Positions 33,500-43,212 of a DNA stretch of 64,000 nucleotides are shown here, piece by piece. A model generated the notes under the pieces. That model had not been told where the DNA came from. It searched no databases and worked only from the letters and a program-made list of their open reading frames with translations. The stretch comes from Balneolaceae bacterium (GTDB taxonomy: Bacteria > Bacteroidota > Rhodothermia > Balneolales > Balneolaceae): NCBI GenBank assembly GCA_017795005.1, contig CP051242.1:1-64000 (forward strand), written 5' to 3'. Every line of letters begins with the position of its first letter. Position 1 is the stretch's first letter. The position numbers and the translations under genes are program-made.

Positions 33500-35415
33500 T
33501 ATAAGGTAACTACGGGACGAAGTCGCTGTAGTCTCTTTTCGCCGATACCTCTGATTTTCATTAATTCATTTACCGATTTGAAACCGCCGTTTTGTTCCCG
33601 GTATTCAATAATACGTTTAGCATATGTTTCTCCAATTCCAGGAAGTAATTGCAGTGTAGCCTGATCAGCTGTATTTATATTTATTGGATAAACAACTTCT
33701 GCAGCATTTCCCTGACTTGCTTCTTTAGTTCTAAGTACAACTGACCCTATTTTTTCAGGATTTTTCCATATTCCAACTTTCTCTATCTCAGAAATAGATT
33801 GGTATTCTTTAAATGCAGATACTGAATCCGGATGTTGGGAATAATAATTTGAGAATAAACCGTACCCATTTTTCAGCATAGTTTGATTAAGCGGAAGGAA
33901 TCCACCATCGTAGTCTACTTCTACATACGCTCTGAAAGCGCCGTATCTGGATTTCGGAACACCTCCTCGAGGGCCTGACAACCTTACTTTTCTTCCTTCC
34001 AGCAAATTTCGAAGGTATCCTGCAGCTGCCCCCGAAAAATACTCGGATGAGTCTTCCCCAGCATAAAGAGAGGGAACATCCACTCCAAGCAATCGGACAG
34101 GATAGCCAAAACCAGGAAGTACTTCGATTTCAAATAGTCCACCATCTCTGATTGAATATACTGAGTACCATTCTTCTGAATTAACTTGCGGAGCTGGTGC
34201 TTCCATTTCCTGTTTAGCTCTTTTAAAAGCCCCCGAAAAATCTGCCGCATATTGGGCTGCGATTTCATCAGAATAAATAATCAGAATATTTTCATCGTTA
34301 TTAAATTCGGCGTTATTTGAAAAATTGTATGACCCTGTAACTGTTACAGCAACATCATTGGAATCCGGGTTCTCTGCATCTAATACCATCACTTTATGAT
34401 GTAACTTTCTGGTTTCTTTTGCAGGGAGAATCATTCTGTTAGCCAGTCTGGCTTCCGGTGAACCCCAGATATCACCTGCATTTCGATAACGACTGTAAAA
34501 ACCGGGGTCTATCACTCCTTCCAGTTTGATGTTACCTGAAGAAGAAACTTCCCACATTGTTTGGCTCAATGGAATAGTTGGAGTAATTGAAAAAGCCTGA
34601 AATTTAATATCCGTTTGAGCTTCTTCTTTAATCAGTTTAACCAATCTGTCACTTATACTCGGCTTACTTTTATCCCGATTTATTGGAGCGAAATAGATTT
34701 CGACCTTGGTACCATCAACGTCAAAAATGTGCTGACTAACATCCTTTTTGTCCTTGTGAAAAACTGCTTTTGTCGGGTTTGGCTCAGCGCTTTCACTTCC
34801 CCACATCTGATTAAACTCTTCCATATAAATCTGAGCAACCTCAGCATCTTTTATGACAACTACATTGTTTGTGTTATAAGCACCAGTGTATGTCAGGTTT
34901 GTTGAACCTGTCCAAACGATATCATCTTTTTTTGATGGAGTGAGATAATCAATCACTGCGAATTTATTGTGCATATCTGCTCCGGCATTTATCAGATTAT
35001 TATCCTCAATATTTCCAGGTTCCCGATAGATGTCTCCATCGTCATCGATTGAAATAATCCCGGCTTCTCCAAGTACCCTCCACATCTCTTCGTCTATATC
35101 TCTGCTATCATTACGATTATGATTATCCGTTACTATTCTAATCCTTACTCCCCTTTCTTTTGCCCTTACCAATGCAAATGCAATTCTCGGATGTTCCAGA
35201 TCATAAATGTTCAGATCCACACTAGCTTCTGCCGAATCAATTAAAGATTCAAGTGTACCTATCAAATCCCACTCATGATTACCTTGAGTGAAACTTATCC
35301 CTGAAGGCATGTTAAAATATACATTAATCCATTCCTGCCCATTATTTTGAGCTCTGACTTCGCTCCAAAAAACTATCCAGATAAGAAAAGGTAATATCAA
35401 TAATCTGTGGTGCAT
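33499..35415 (-). CDS. Secreted PLD-type nuclease with SNase-like and ComEA-like HhH domains
   Basis: 638 residues with a signal peptide (to about RAQ, residue 23). Two phospholipase-D domains follow: H149-x-K151-x4-D156 in MHNKFAVID and H339-x-K341-x4-D346 in LHHKVMVLD, each with a GS(T/Y)N(L/F) strand. Residues about 418-550 look like a staphylococcal-nuclease fold (RLLGVDVPS, then RYGAFRAYV and KNGYGL). Residues 578-636 are a ComEA-type helix-hairpin-helix (NINTADQATLQLLPGIG, then IRGIGEKRL). It probably cleaves or processes DNA outside the cytoplasm. PLD-lipase activity is less likely. Confidence 0.88.
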   Translation of the reverse strand: MHHRLLILPFLIWIVFWSEVRAQNNGQEWINVYFNMPSGISFTQGNHEWDLIGTLESLIDSAEASVDLNIYDLEHPRIAFALVRAKERGVRIRIVTDNHNRNDSRDIDEEMWRVLGEAGIISIDDDGDIYREPGNIEDNNLINAGADMHNKFAVIDYLTPSKKDDIVWTGSTNLTYTGAYNTNNVVVIKDAEVAQIYMEEFNQMWGSESAEPNPTKAVFHKDKKDVSQHIFDVDGTKVEIYFAPINRDKSKPSISDRLVKLIKEEAQTDIKFQAFSITPTIPLSQTMWEVSSSGNIKLEGVIDPGFYSRYRNAGDIWGSPEARLANRMILPAKETRKLHHKVMVLDAENPDSNDVAVTVTGSYNFSNNAEFNNDENILIIYSDEIAAQYAADFSGAFKRAKQEMEAPAPQVNSEEWYSVYSIRDGGLFEIEVLPGFGYPVRLLGVDVPSLYAGEDSSEYFSGAAAGYLRNLLEGRKVRLSGPRGGVPKSRYGAFRAYVEVDYDGGFLPLNQTMLKNGYGLFSNYYSQHPDSVSAFKEYQSISEIEKVGIWKNPEKIGSVVLRTKEASQGNAAEVVYPININTADQATLQLLPGIGETYAKRIIEYREQNGGFKSVNELMKIRGIGEKRLQRLRPVVTL

Positions 35416-35498
35416 GGATTTATAAGCATTGAATTATTAATAAATACCAAATTAATGTATTTTTCTTTACCCTCAAGTTAATTCTATATAAATCATCT

Positions 35499-35804
35499 AT
35501 GAATTCAGACTTATTTAATCCCCTTCGTTGGAATAAATCTTTTCTGGCTCTATTACTGGGAGCTTTTGTTTTAGTATGGTTTTCATTTATAGATGTGTAC
35601 AGCCTTAGTACCAGATGGGAGCTTAATGACCGAAAGAACGAATTGGAATTAAGAACAGAAGAATTGGCAAAAAAATCCGAAGTTCTTATAGAAAAAATGG
35701 GTTTGTTGGAAAATGACCCTGCTTTACTTGAGAAAATTGCACGCGAAGAATACGGGATGAGAAAACCCGGGGAAACAGTGTATAAAATTAAGTCTGAAAA
35801 ATAA
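35499..35804 (+). CDS. FtsB/DivIC-family septum formation protein
   Basis: 101 residues with one membrane segment (about 15-32) followed by a coiled coil (about 38-75) and the conserved end NDPALLEKIAREEYGMRKPGETVY. This layout is typical of FtsB/DivIC proteins, which act with FtsQ and FtsL in the divisome. It is upstream of a ROK kinase with a 39-base gap, and divergent from the nuclease. Confidence 0.9.
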   Translation: MNSDLFNPLRWNKSFLALLLGAFVLVWFSFIDVYSLSTRWELNDRKNELELRTEELAKKSEVLIEKMGLLENDPALLEKIAREEYGMRKPGETVYKIKSEK

Positions 35805-35843
35805 TCTAATTACCGAGTTAATTAATCGAATAAAATTTTTTGA

Positions 35844-36788
35844 ATGAAAGCGATTGCTATTGATCTGGGCGGTACGAACATTAAAACCGCAGTTGTTGAC
35901 AAAGAACTTGGTATTATTGAACAAAACTCAACTCCTACACATGCAAACCTGGGAAAAGATCATCTCCTCGACCGGGTTGCCAGCACTATTCAGGGACTTG
36001 TAAAAAAAGATGGTGTAATCGGAATTGGTATGGGTTTGCCGGGTTTGATAAATCTCGATCAAACCACTGTTACACATGCTCCAAATCTTCCCGGATGGGA
36101 ATATGTTAATGCTGCAGATGAGATTAAAGCGCGAACCGGGTTACCCTGTAAAATTGAAAATGATGCTAATGTAGCAGCCCTTGGATCACTTCATTTTGGT
36201 GTGGGTCAGAAGTTTGAAAGTTTCATAATGATTACTCTAGGAACAGGGCTGGGAGGCGGTATCATTTTCAACAAACAACTTTTCAGGGGTACACATGGGA
36301 TGGCTGCTGAATTAGGTCATGTAATTATTGATTATCATGGACCATTATCTAACAGTGTTACAAGAGGGACTATTGAAGCCTATGTTGGACAACGTTTTTT
36401 AAGCAGGTTTGCTTCAGATATGATTAGTCAGCATCCTGAAAACGACTTGTACAAAAAATTCAGTAGGGATTACGATAAGCTTGAACCTATTGATCTGACT
36501 CTTGAAGCAAATTTAGGTAATGAGCTCGCAATCGAAATTCTGGAAAAAACCGGGCAACGTTTGGGGTATGCGATAATTAATTATACCCATATGATGGATA
36601 TTCGGAAATATGTGCTCAGTGGTGGCGTTTCAAAGGCTGGTAAGTGGTTATTTGACCCCGCCAGAGATATCGTAGCCAAACATATGATGATGCCTTTTCA
36701 GGAGGGCTTTGAATTGGTTTATGAAGATCTTGGAAATGACAGTTCATTATTGGGAGCTGCTGGTTTAGCTTTCGACTCTTTCTCATAA
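35844..36788 (+). CDS. ROK-family kinase lacking the Cys zinc motif
   Basis: Sugar kinase of 314 residues. The phosphate loop is DLGGTNIK, the catalytic D107 is in ENDANVAA, and the adenosine loop TLGTGLGGG is intact. In place of the CxCGxxGC zinc cluster it has S169, S171 and T176 in SNSVTRGTIEAY, though the Glu and H159 remain. So it folds without that zinc or binds it differently. A glucokinase role is possible. It sits between divIC-like and lptD. Confidence 0.88.
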   Translation: MKAIAIDLGGTNIKTAVVDKELGIIEQNSTPTHANLGKDHLLDRVASTIQGLVKKDGVIGIGMGLPGLINLDQTTVTHAPNLPGWEYVNAADEIKARTGLPCKIENDANVAALGSLHFGVGQKFESFIMITLGTGLGGGIIFNKQLFRGTHGMAAELGHVIIDYHGPLSNSVTRGTIEAYVGQRFLSRFASDMISQHPENDLYKKFSRDYDKLEPIDLTLEANLGNELAIEILEKTGQRLGYAIINYTHMMDIRKYVLSGGVSKAGKWLFDPARDIVAKHMMMPFQEGFELVYEDLGNDSSLLGAAGLAFDSFS

Positions 36789-36799
36789 TCAAATAATAC

Positions 36800-39463
36800 A
36801 TGCTGAATGGCGCATTAACATATATAGGTAGGTATGTTTTCAGTATTTGCCTGATATGCGCTACCACTTCATCTTATATTCTAAGTCAGGAACAGCCAGA
36901 CTCAACTTCCGCAACTATTGTTCAGCCTTCTGATTCCATACCTTTAAATAATTCAAGTCAAACTGTACCTCCCGATGCCGTTGAGTTTGAGTCCTCAGAT
37001 TCACTTATTGTTGATTTCAGATCCGGGCGTACAGCTACTCTTTTTGGCTCCTCTAAGGTAAGTCACCCTTCCGGAATATTAACTTCCGGGGAAATTGAAA
37101 TGGACCTGGAACTCAATACGGTCGAAGCCACCGCATCAGCCCCGGAAGATACCTTATCGATGCCGGTTCTCACACGTGAAAGTGATGAAATCAGAAGTAA
37201 CCGGATACTCTTTAATTACAAAACAAAAAAGGGAAAGTTTGAAGCTGCCCGTGTAAAAGTTGGAGAAGGACATTTAATCGGGTCGAAGGTTAAAAATGTA
37301 AGTGAGACCGAAGTTTTTATTGAAGATGGAATTTATTCTACTTGCCCACCTGATTATTTGTATTACTATATAAAAGCAAAGAAAATGAAGGTGGTAGATC
37401 AGGATGAAATATTCTTTACAAATGCCCGGCTTTACATTCTTGATATTCCATACCCCTTAGTTTTTCCATTTGGATATGTACCTTCTGGAATTGATCAAAA
37501 ACGCTCTGGTTTACTTACGCCTACGTATATATTTGATGCTCAGGCCTCAAGAGGTATTGGGTTAAATAACGTAGGATGGTTTCAGTATGTAAGCGATTAT
37601 TTTACTACTACATTAAGCGCTGATATTTATACATCCGGAACCTTTGCCTTTCAGAACAGGAACCAGTACTCGAAAACGGATACTTTTAACGGATCAATAA
37701 ATATTGGATACTCCTTAGATCAAGGGCTGGAACCAACGGATCCGAGCTTTACTAGAAGAATTAATAAGTCATTAAGTATTCAACACCGGCAAACTATATC
37801 ACCCTTTGCTTCCCTTTCAGCAAACATAAACCTTAGAACAGCTGATTATATTCGTGCAAACTCTATTGAAATAGATGAACGTGCTCAGACATCTTCTAAT
37901 TCTAAAACAAGTTATACATACAAACACCCGGAAAATATTTTTAGCTTTGGTACTAATATTCAATTAAATCAGAACTTTTTTAATAATAGCACCTCTTTAG
38001 GTGGGCCTAATGCTACATTCAGTCTTAAAACTTTTTCTCCATTTAAGGGCTCCGGAAATGATCCAAAATGGTATGAAAACATTTCCATACGCTACAACAA
38101 TACCTTAAACTCCGAATTTGATTACCGGCCAATTGATGGGGATTCAGCTGAAACCTCTTTTTTAGATGCTTTATTTAATCCTGACGAATATCGGGAAGCT
38201 ACAGGAAATAACGATCATTTTAGGATTGGTTTCAGACAAACTGCTTCGTTAAACCTGGGGCAACTTTTCCCAAGTCAGTATATTAATTCATCAGCAGGTT
38301 TTAATGTTAATGAATATTGGTTCCCAACTTCTGTACGACAAACATTCAATGCTGATTCAAACGAAGTTGAAACTAATAAAGTAATTGGTTTTGCCTCTGC
38401 AAGAGACTTCAGTACATCACTATCCCTCTCAACAACAATCTATGGTTTATCAAACAGAAAAATTGGAAACCTGGAAGGATTCAGACACACTCTTCAACCC
38501 CGTATTTCTCTGAGTTACAGACCCGATTTTAGTGAAGAAAAATGGGGTTATTACAGAACGGTTCAGACAGATACCCTTGGAAATACACGCCGATATAGTA
38601 TTTTTCAAGATGAAGTATTTAATGGACCCGGAAGTGGTGAACAACGATCCCTTTCCGTTCAAATTCAAAATATATTTGAAACCAAGGTGGTAAAAAGAGA
38701 CACTACCGGAGAGAAAACTGAAAAAAACCTTAAGCTAATCGACAACCTTTCCCTTGGGGCTTCTTATAACTTTGCAGCCGATAGTCTGAATCTTAGTCAA
38801 CTTAATACTTCATTCAGATCGAGTGCGATCAATGGGATTAATATCAATGCCAGCGCTCGTTTTTCTTTTTATCAACGAAATGAGGATGGAAGAATCATTA
38901 ATCAGTTTTTGATAGAAAACGGAAAGAAATTGGCTCAACTTGAAACCTTTAACGTTACTGCAAGCACATCGTTTCGGGGTGGAAACGGAAGGGTAAAAAC
39001 ATTTACACCCATATATCGCAGAAAATATGACCCTTTTAATCAAGGAATTTTCAGCGCTATCGACCCTGGTTTTGGATATGAACCTGTTGCTCCTCTTAAC
39101 TCTCCCTGGAGTTTTACTTTAAATTTCAATTATCGCTGGACATACCGCTTCAATCAATCCCCAACAAAAAGTGCGGTATTGAATGCCAATGGAATAACAT
39201 TTAATCTTACACCTAAGTGGCGTTTTAATACCAGTCTTGGATATGATTTTATAGCAGAAGAACTTACCCCTACTCAGTTTGGTTTAAACCGAAGTCTGGA
39301 ATGCTGGGATCTTACCTTCAGAATAAGTCCATTTGGAGAAAATCAGTTTTATTTGTTTCGTTTGACTGTAAACAGCTCCCAAATGCAGACCTTATTCCAG
39401 AAATTACCGGTGCTAAAAAACCTGGAAAGAAACTCCGATCGGCGTACAGCAAGGTCATACTAG
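36800..39463 (+). CDS. lptD: LptD-like LPS-assembly outer-membrane protein
   Basis: 887 residues. A signal peptide (to about SQ, residue 30) is followed by an OstA-type beta-jellyroll (about 70-200; TATLFGSSKVSHPSG, then SNRILFNYKTKKGKFEAARV). The LptD barrel then begins (DIPYPLVFPFGYVPSGIDQKRSG) and ends as a long stretch of transmembrane strands. It delivers LPS to the outer leaflet. Its start lies 11 bases after the ROK gene stop. Confidence 0.88.
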   Translation: MLNGALTYIGRYVFSICLICATTSSYILSQEQPDSTSATIVQPSDSIPLNNSSQTVPPDAVEFESSDSLIVDFRSGRTATLFGSSKVSHPSGILTSGEIEMDLELNTVEATASAPEDTLSMPVLTRESDEIRSNRILFNYKTKKGKFEAARVKVGEGHLIGSKVKNVSETEVFIEDGIYSTCPPDYLYYYIKAKKMKVVDQDEIFFTNARLYILDIPYPLVFPFGYVPSGIDQKRSGLLTPTYIFDAQASRGIGLNNVGWFQYVSDYFTTTLSADIYTSGTFAFQNRNQYSKTDTFNGSINIGYSLDQGLEPTDPSFTRRINKSLSIQHRQTISPFASLSANINLRTADYIRANSIEIDERAQTSSNSKTSYTYKHPENIFSFGTNIQLNQNFFNNSTSLGGPNATFSLKTFSPFKGSGNDPKWYENISIRYNNTLNSEFDYRPIDGDSAETSFLDALFNPDEYREATGNNDHFRIGFRQTASLNLGQLFPSQYINSSAGFNVNEYWFPTSVRQTFNADSNEVETNKVIGFASARDFSTSLSLSTTIYGLSNRKIGNLEGFRHTLQPRISLSYRPDFSEEKWGYYRTVQTDTLGNTRRYSIFQDEVFNGPGSGEQRSLSVQIQNIFETKVVKRDTTGEKTEKNLKLIDNLSLGASYNFAADSLNLSQLNTSFRSSAINGININASARFSFYQRNEDGRIINQFLIENGKKLAQLETFNVTASTSFRGGNGRVKTFTPIYRRKYDPFNQGIFSAIDPGFGYEPVAPLNSPWSFTLNFNYRWTYRFNQSPTKSAVLNANGITFNLTPKWRFNTSLGYDFIAEELTPTQFGLNRSLECWDLTFRISPFGENQFYLFRLTVNSSQMQTLFQKLPVLKNLERNSDRRTARSY

Positions 39464-39470
39464 AAGTTTA

Positions 39471-40067
39471 TTATCGACCTAAATTGGCCAGGTATTTCAC
39501 AACATACTTGCCAATTACGTCGAACTCGAGATTAACCTTATCGCCGGTTTTCTTGTTTTTCAGATTGGTGTGCTCCCATGTATAAGGGATAATGGCTACG
39601 GTAAATTCATTTCCCTCTTCACGGGCAATGGTCAAACTAATCCCTTCCGTGGTAATACTTCCTCTTCCAACAATCATTGTTTCAAATTCCTCAGGAAACT
39701 GAACAGATATCAACCATCCGGTTTCTTCTTTTTCCATAGAAGTGATTTCTCCTACCGTATCTACATGCCCTTGAACCAAATGTCCTTCAATACCAGTTTG
39801 CAAAGTTAAGGATCGTTCCAGGTTTACTTCATCACCCTTTTTTAAATCCCCCATAGTTGTCTTTCGGAGCGTTTCTTCCACACTCTGAACCGTAAAAGTC
39901 TCAGTATCGAACCTTGTTACCGTATGACAAGCTCCATTTATAGAGATGCTCTCATCAATATGGCATGATTCGGCAAAAGAACATTGAATGGTAGTTTCTA
40001 ATCCACCACCATTTAAGCTTTTAATGGATATAATTTTGCCTGTTTCCTGTACAATTCCTGTAAACAT
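39471..40067 (-). CDS. ribE: Riboflavin synthase
   Basis: 198 residues; dismutates two lumazine molecules to riboflavin. The two internal barrels are visible: the first starts MFTGIVQETGKI, the second has GHLVQGHVDTVGEI. It converges on lptD with a 7-base gap and lies 10 bases after ribD on the same strand, forming a ribD-ribE unit. Confidence 0.95.
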   Translation of the reverse strand: MFTGIVQETGKIISIKSLNGGGLETTIQCSFAESCHIDESISINGACHTVTRFDTETFTVQSVEETLRKTTMGDLKKGDEVNLERSLTLQTGIEGHLVQGHVDTVGEITSMEKEETGWLISVQFPEEFETMIVGRGSITTEGISLTIAREEGNEFTVAIIPYTWEHTNLKNKKTGDKVNLEFDVIGKYVVKYLANLGR

Positions 40068-40077
40068 AATCTAAATT

Positions 40078-41208
40078 TTAAAGATAGCCGGATAATAAAA
40101 TATCATCACCTGCTTTTGTCCAAGTGACTTCTTTTAATTCGGTGATATCCCGCATTTTATTAATTCCCAGATTTAAAATGGAACGTGTTCCTCCCCCTAA
40201 CAATTTTGGAGAAATAAATAGTTCGAGTTTATCAACCAATCCAGCTTTTAACAAAGCCGTTGATAATTGCTGACCTCCTTCTACCAAAACCGAAGTAATG
40301 TCTCTGGCACCTAATTCCTTAAATAATTGCTGTAAATTGGTATGTCCGTCTTTCTTTGAAACCTGAATTACTTCCCCTCTGAAATAATTCTGCTTCATTA
40401 ATTTAAGCATTGGGTCTGCATCTGATTCTGATGCCTTCTTATTCCAAGTTGCAACAATGGTTTTCTCCTCATGTTTATCAGAGAATAAATTCAGTTCTCT
40501 GGGCAACTCGTAAGGTCCATCTATCACAATTCTTTTGGGCTGTCTCCCGGACACATGGCGTACTGTTAGGGACGGGTTATCTACCATTGCCGTTGACCTA
40601 CCAACCAAAACTGCGTCATATTTAGCTCTCCACTCATGCACAAGTTTTCTGGAAGCTTTTCCAGAAATCCATTTTGAGTCTCCATCGGGAGCGGCCGTAT
40701 AACCATCCGCTGTTTGAGCCACTTTTAACGTTATAAATGGACGTCCAAAAGTCTGATGATGAATAAAAAACTCATTCAGGCTTTCTGCTTCTTTTTGCAT
40801 AATTCCGACATCCACTTGAATACCTGCATTTCTTATTTCAGAAAGACCAGCCCCATTCACTTTTGAGTTAGGATCCTTGTGAGCAACAACTACTCTTGAA
40901 ATTGGTAGTTCAGACAGCATTTTTGAGCAGGGCGGAGTTTTACCAAAATGAGCACAAGGTTCCAGAGATACATAAACCGTTGCATCTTTGAGCTCTTTTT
41001 TATCCTTAACCGACTCTACTGCATTTACTTCAGCGTGAGCTTCACCATATTTTTGATGATAACCGGCACCAATTCTTTCCCCATCTTTAGAAACAATTAC
41101 ACATCCAACCATTGGATTAGGAGAAACATAGCCCTCTCCTTTACGGGCTAAATCAAGAGCCTGCTGCATCCAAAAGCTATCTTTCTCATGCTGCTTAATT
41201 TTTTTCAT
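40078..41208 (-). CDS. ribD: Bifunctional riboflavin biosynthesis deaminase/reductase
   Basis: 376 residues. The N-terminal deaminase has the zinc site HAEVNAV and PCAHFGKTPPC. The reductase (about 155-376) has GSKWISGKASRKLVHEWRAKYDAVLVG and VEGGQQLSTALL. It catalyses the second and third steps of riboflavin synthesis. First in the rib pair, followed by ribE. Confidence 0.96.
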   Translation of the reverse strand: MKKIKQHEKDSFWMQQALDLARKGEGYVSPNPMVGCVIVSKDGERIGAGYHQKYGEAHAEVNAVESVKDKKELKDATVYVSLEPCAHFGKTPPCSKMLSELPISRVVVAHKDPNSKVNGAGLSEIRNAGIQVDVGIMQKEAESLNEFFIHHQTFGRPFITLKVAQTADGYTAAPDGDSKWISGKASRKLVHEWRAKYDAVLVGRSTAMVDNPSLTVRHVSGRQPKRIVIDGPYELPRELNLFSDKHEEKTIVATWNKKASESDADPMLKLMKQNYFRGEVIQVSKKDGHTNLQQLFKELGARDITSVLVEGGQQLSTALLKAGLVDKLELFISPKLLGGGTRSILNLGINKMRDITELKEVTWTKAGDDILLSGYL

Positions 41209-41254
41209 ACCTTAAATTAGGAAGCTTTTCGCTTGCTTAAAAACCTTATTCAAT

Positions 41255-41288
41255 AAAAAAGGCGAAAACTTACGTCTTCGCCTTTTTT
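41255..41288 (-). terminator. Terminator after the PpiD-type gene
   Basis: 12-bp stem AAAAAAGGCGAA / TTCGCCTTTTTT; on the minus strand it runs into T-rich sequence. It separates the chaperone gene from ribD. Confidence 0.85.
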
Positions 41289-41303
41289 TAAAAATCATTC
41301 GTT

Positions 41304-43076
41304 TTATCGAAGAACTCGGGCTCTGTTATCAGTGATTTCAGCCTCTTGCTTTAATTCTTCCAACCATATAGACATATACTTTTGTCCAACCTGTTGTTCT
41401 AGTTCAGCTCTTATCTGGTTAGCTGTAGCCTGATTAAGACCAGAAGCGTCCGGTTTTGTGATGTTAGTAACTTCGATAACATATGCACCATTCTGGCCTT
41501 TCAGAACCCCTGAAGTCTGACCTTGACTCATACTAAAGATTGACCCTATAATTCCAGGCTCCCGTCCTGCACCAGTAATTACCACGCTACTTGCAGCAAG
41601 ATTATCCATACTCTGGATTTCTTTTGATGAAGACGCACTTAGTGCTTCCAGTGAACCATTAGCAGCCATCATATTTTGTACTTTAGCAATTGTGGCAGCT
41701 TTACGCTTATCATTTCTTACTTGAACATCAATCTGAGCTTGAACATCCTCAAAAGGTCGATACCCTTCTTTTGTTTTCTCTTCCAACTTGATAACCACAA
41801 AACGAGAATCTAATTCTAAAGGAGTGGAAATATCGCCTTCATCGGCACGGGCAAAGAAGTCCAAAGCCTGCTGACTGGAACCAAGTCCGGAAATAAATGA
41901 ATTTCCTTTAGTAGCAAACACTTCCTGAATAGTTAAACCTGCTCTTTCAGCTTCTTCTTCAAAACTGCTTTCTTCGTCAGCAAAATATTGAAACTCATCT
42001 GCTGTTTCTGCTGCATCATCTACAGTAGATGGCAGTGCCTCAAAAGGTCTTGAAAGAACTGCGAATTGGATTTCATCTCCATTATCAGCGAGTTTTTTAA
42101 TTACAACTGCGCTAGCTGGTAGCTTGATAACACTAGTAACTTCTCCGACTGCAACATCAAGAACAGGAGCATATTCTTCACGAATTTCTGATTCTTTTAC
42201 AAAAACACCATTATAAGGAGTTGTTGATTGTTGGCGAAGCAAGAAAAGAGAATCATCTTCTGTAGCGGCAAAATCTCCTCTCAGGTCCTCAACTTCGCCA
42301 ATAATAGTTGCAGTATCTTCTGGTGTTGGAAGTGTACTGAAGGAAACAAATTTTGCACGATAAGACTCTTCACGCTTGTATCGTTCTTTATTCTCGTTGT
42401 AATACGCTCTTAAATCTGAATCTGAAACTTCGATTTCAGCATCCTCAATCTCATTATATGGGAAACGAATGAAAGAGAACTCGGCAAAGCTGTTTCTTTT
42501 AACGTATTCATTCAGAACTTCCTGGTCTGTTACCTGAAGACCGGCAGTAATAAAGTTACGGAGCTTATCCTGACGTCTTTTCTGACGTAATTGAAGCTCG
42601 ATTGCAATGGCTTCCTGAGAATACTGTCCTGAACCAAGAATATTTTCTACCGCAAAAGGATCAACTGTTCCGTCTTCTCTACCAAAATATTGACGAATAA
42701 TTGGATCCGGATTATCTCCGTATGCCATGTCAATAACTTCCTGATCAGTTACTGTAATTCCAAGCTCGTCCATTTTTTGTTCTAGTAAAGCCGCACTTAC
42801 CAAATCTTCCCAAACCTGAGACTCATAAACAGCTCTGGCTTCAGCTGACATTGAAACTCCTGTTTGCTGTGTGTATGCATTGGAGTAATATTGAACTCTG
42901 CTGTTATACTCTTCATAACTGATTGGTTCGCCATTTACACTTCCTAAGGCTCTTGGAGTAGCAGATAATGCATTGGGATCAAACACATCCATGATTACCC
43001 ATAACAGTCCAAAAGAACCAATTAAAATCCATAAGATAATACCTGTATTATCTCTAAATTTTCCCATTACACCCAT
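41304..43076 (-). CDS. PpiD/SurA-type membrane-anchored peptidylprolyl isomerase
   Basis: 590 residues with an N-terminal membrane anchor (about 10-30; ILWILIGSFGLLWVIMDVF), a SurA-N-like chaperone domain (about 40-200) and a parvulin-like region with duplicated PPIase segments. This arrangement is typical of PpiD, which helps outer-membrane proteins fold after export. The parvulin domain is weakly conserved, so catalysis is uncertain. Confidence 0.85.
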   Translation of the reverse strand: MGVMGKFRDNTGIILWILIGSFGLLWVIMDVFDPNALSATPRALGSVNGEPISYEEYNSRVQYYSNAYTQQTGVSMSAEARAVYESQVWEDLVSAALLEQKMDELGITVTDQEVIDMAYGDNPDPIIRQYFGREDGTVDPFAVENILGSGQYSQEAIAIELQLRQKRRQDKLRNFITAGLQVTDQEVLNEYVKRNSFAEFSFIRFPYNEIEDAEIEVSDSDLRAYYNENKERYKREESYRAKFVSFSTLPTPEDTATIIGEVEDLRGDFAATEDDSLFLLRQQSTTPYNGVFVKESEIREEYAPVLDVAVGEVTSVIKLPASAVVIKKLADNGDEIQFAVLSRPFEALPSTVDDAAETADEFQYFADEESSFEEEAERAGLTIQEVFATKGNSFISGLGSSQQALDFFARADEGDISTPLELDSRFVVIKLEEKTKEGYRPFEDVQAQIDVQVRNDKRKAATIAKVQNMMAANGSLEALSASSSKEIQSMDNLAASSVVITGAGREPGIIGSIFSMSQGQTSGVLKGQNGAYVIEVTNITKPDASGLNQATANQIRAELEQQVGQKYMSIWLEELKQEAEITDNRARVLR

Positions 43077-43212
43077 AATAGGTATCCTCTAAATCGTACT
43101 TAAAAAATTTGTATTTCAATTTCTTTCATGGAGCAACAACCACTCCAAATCGTAAGCTTGGAAATATAAGCCAATACCTAAGTAATTGAAAGCCTGTGTT
43201 GCGTGATAAGTG

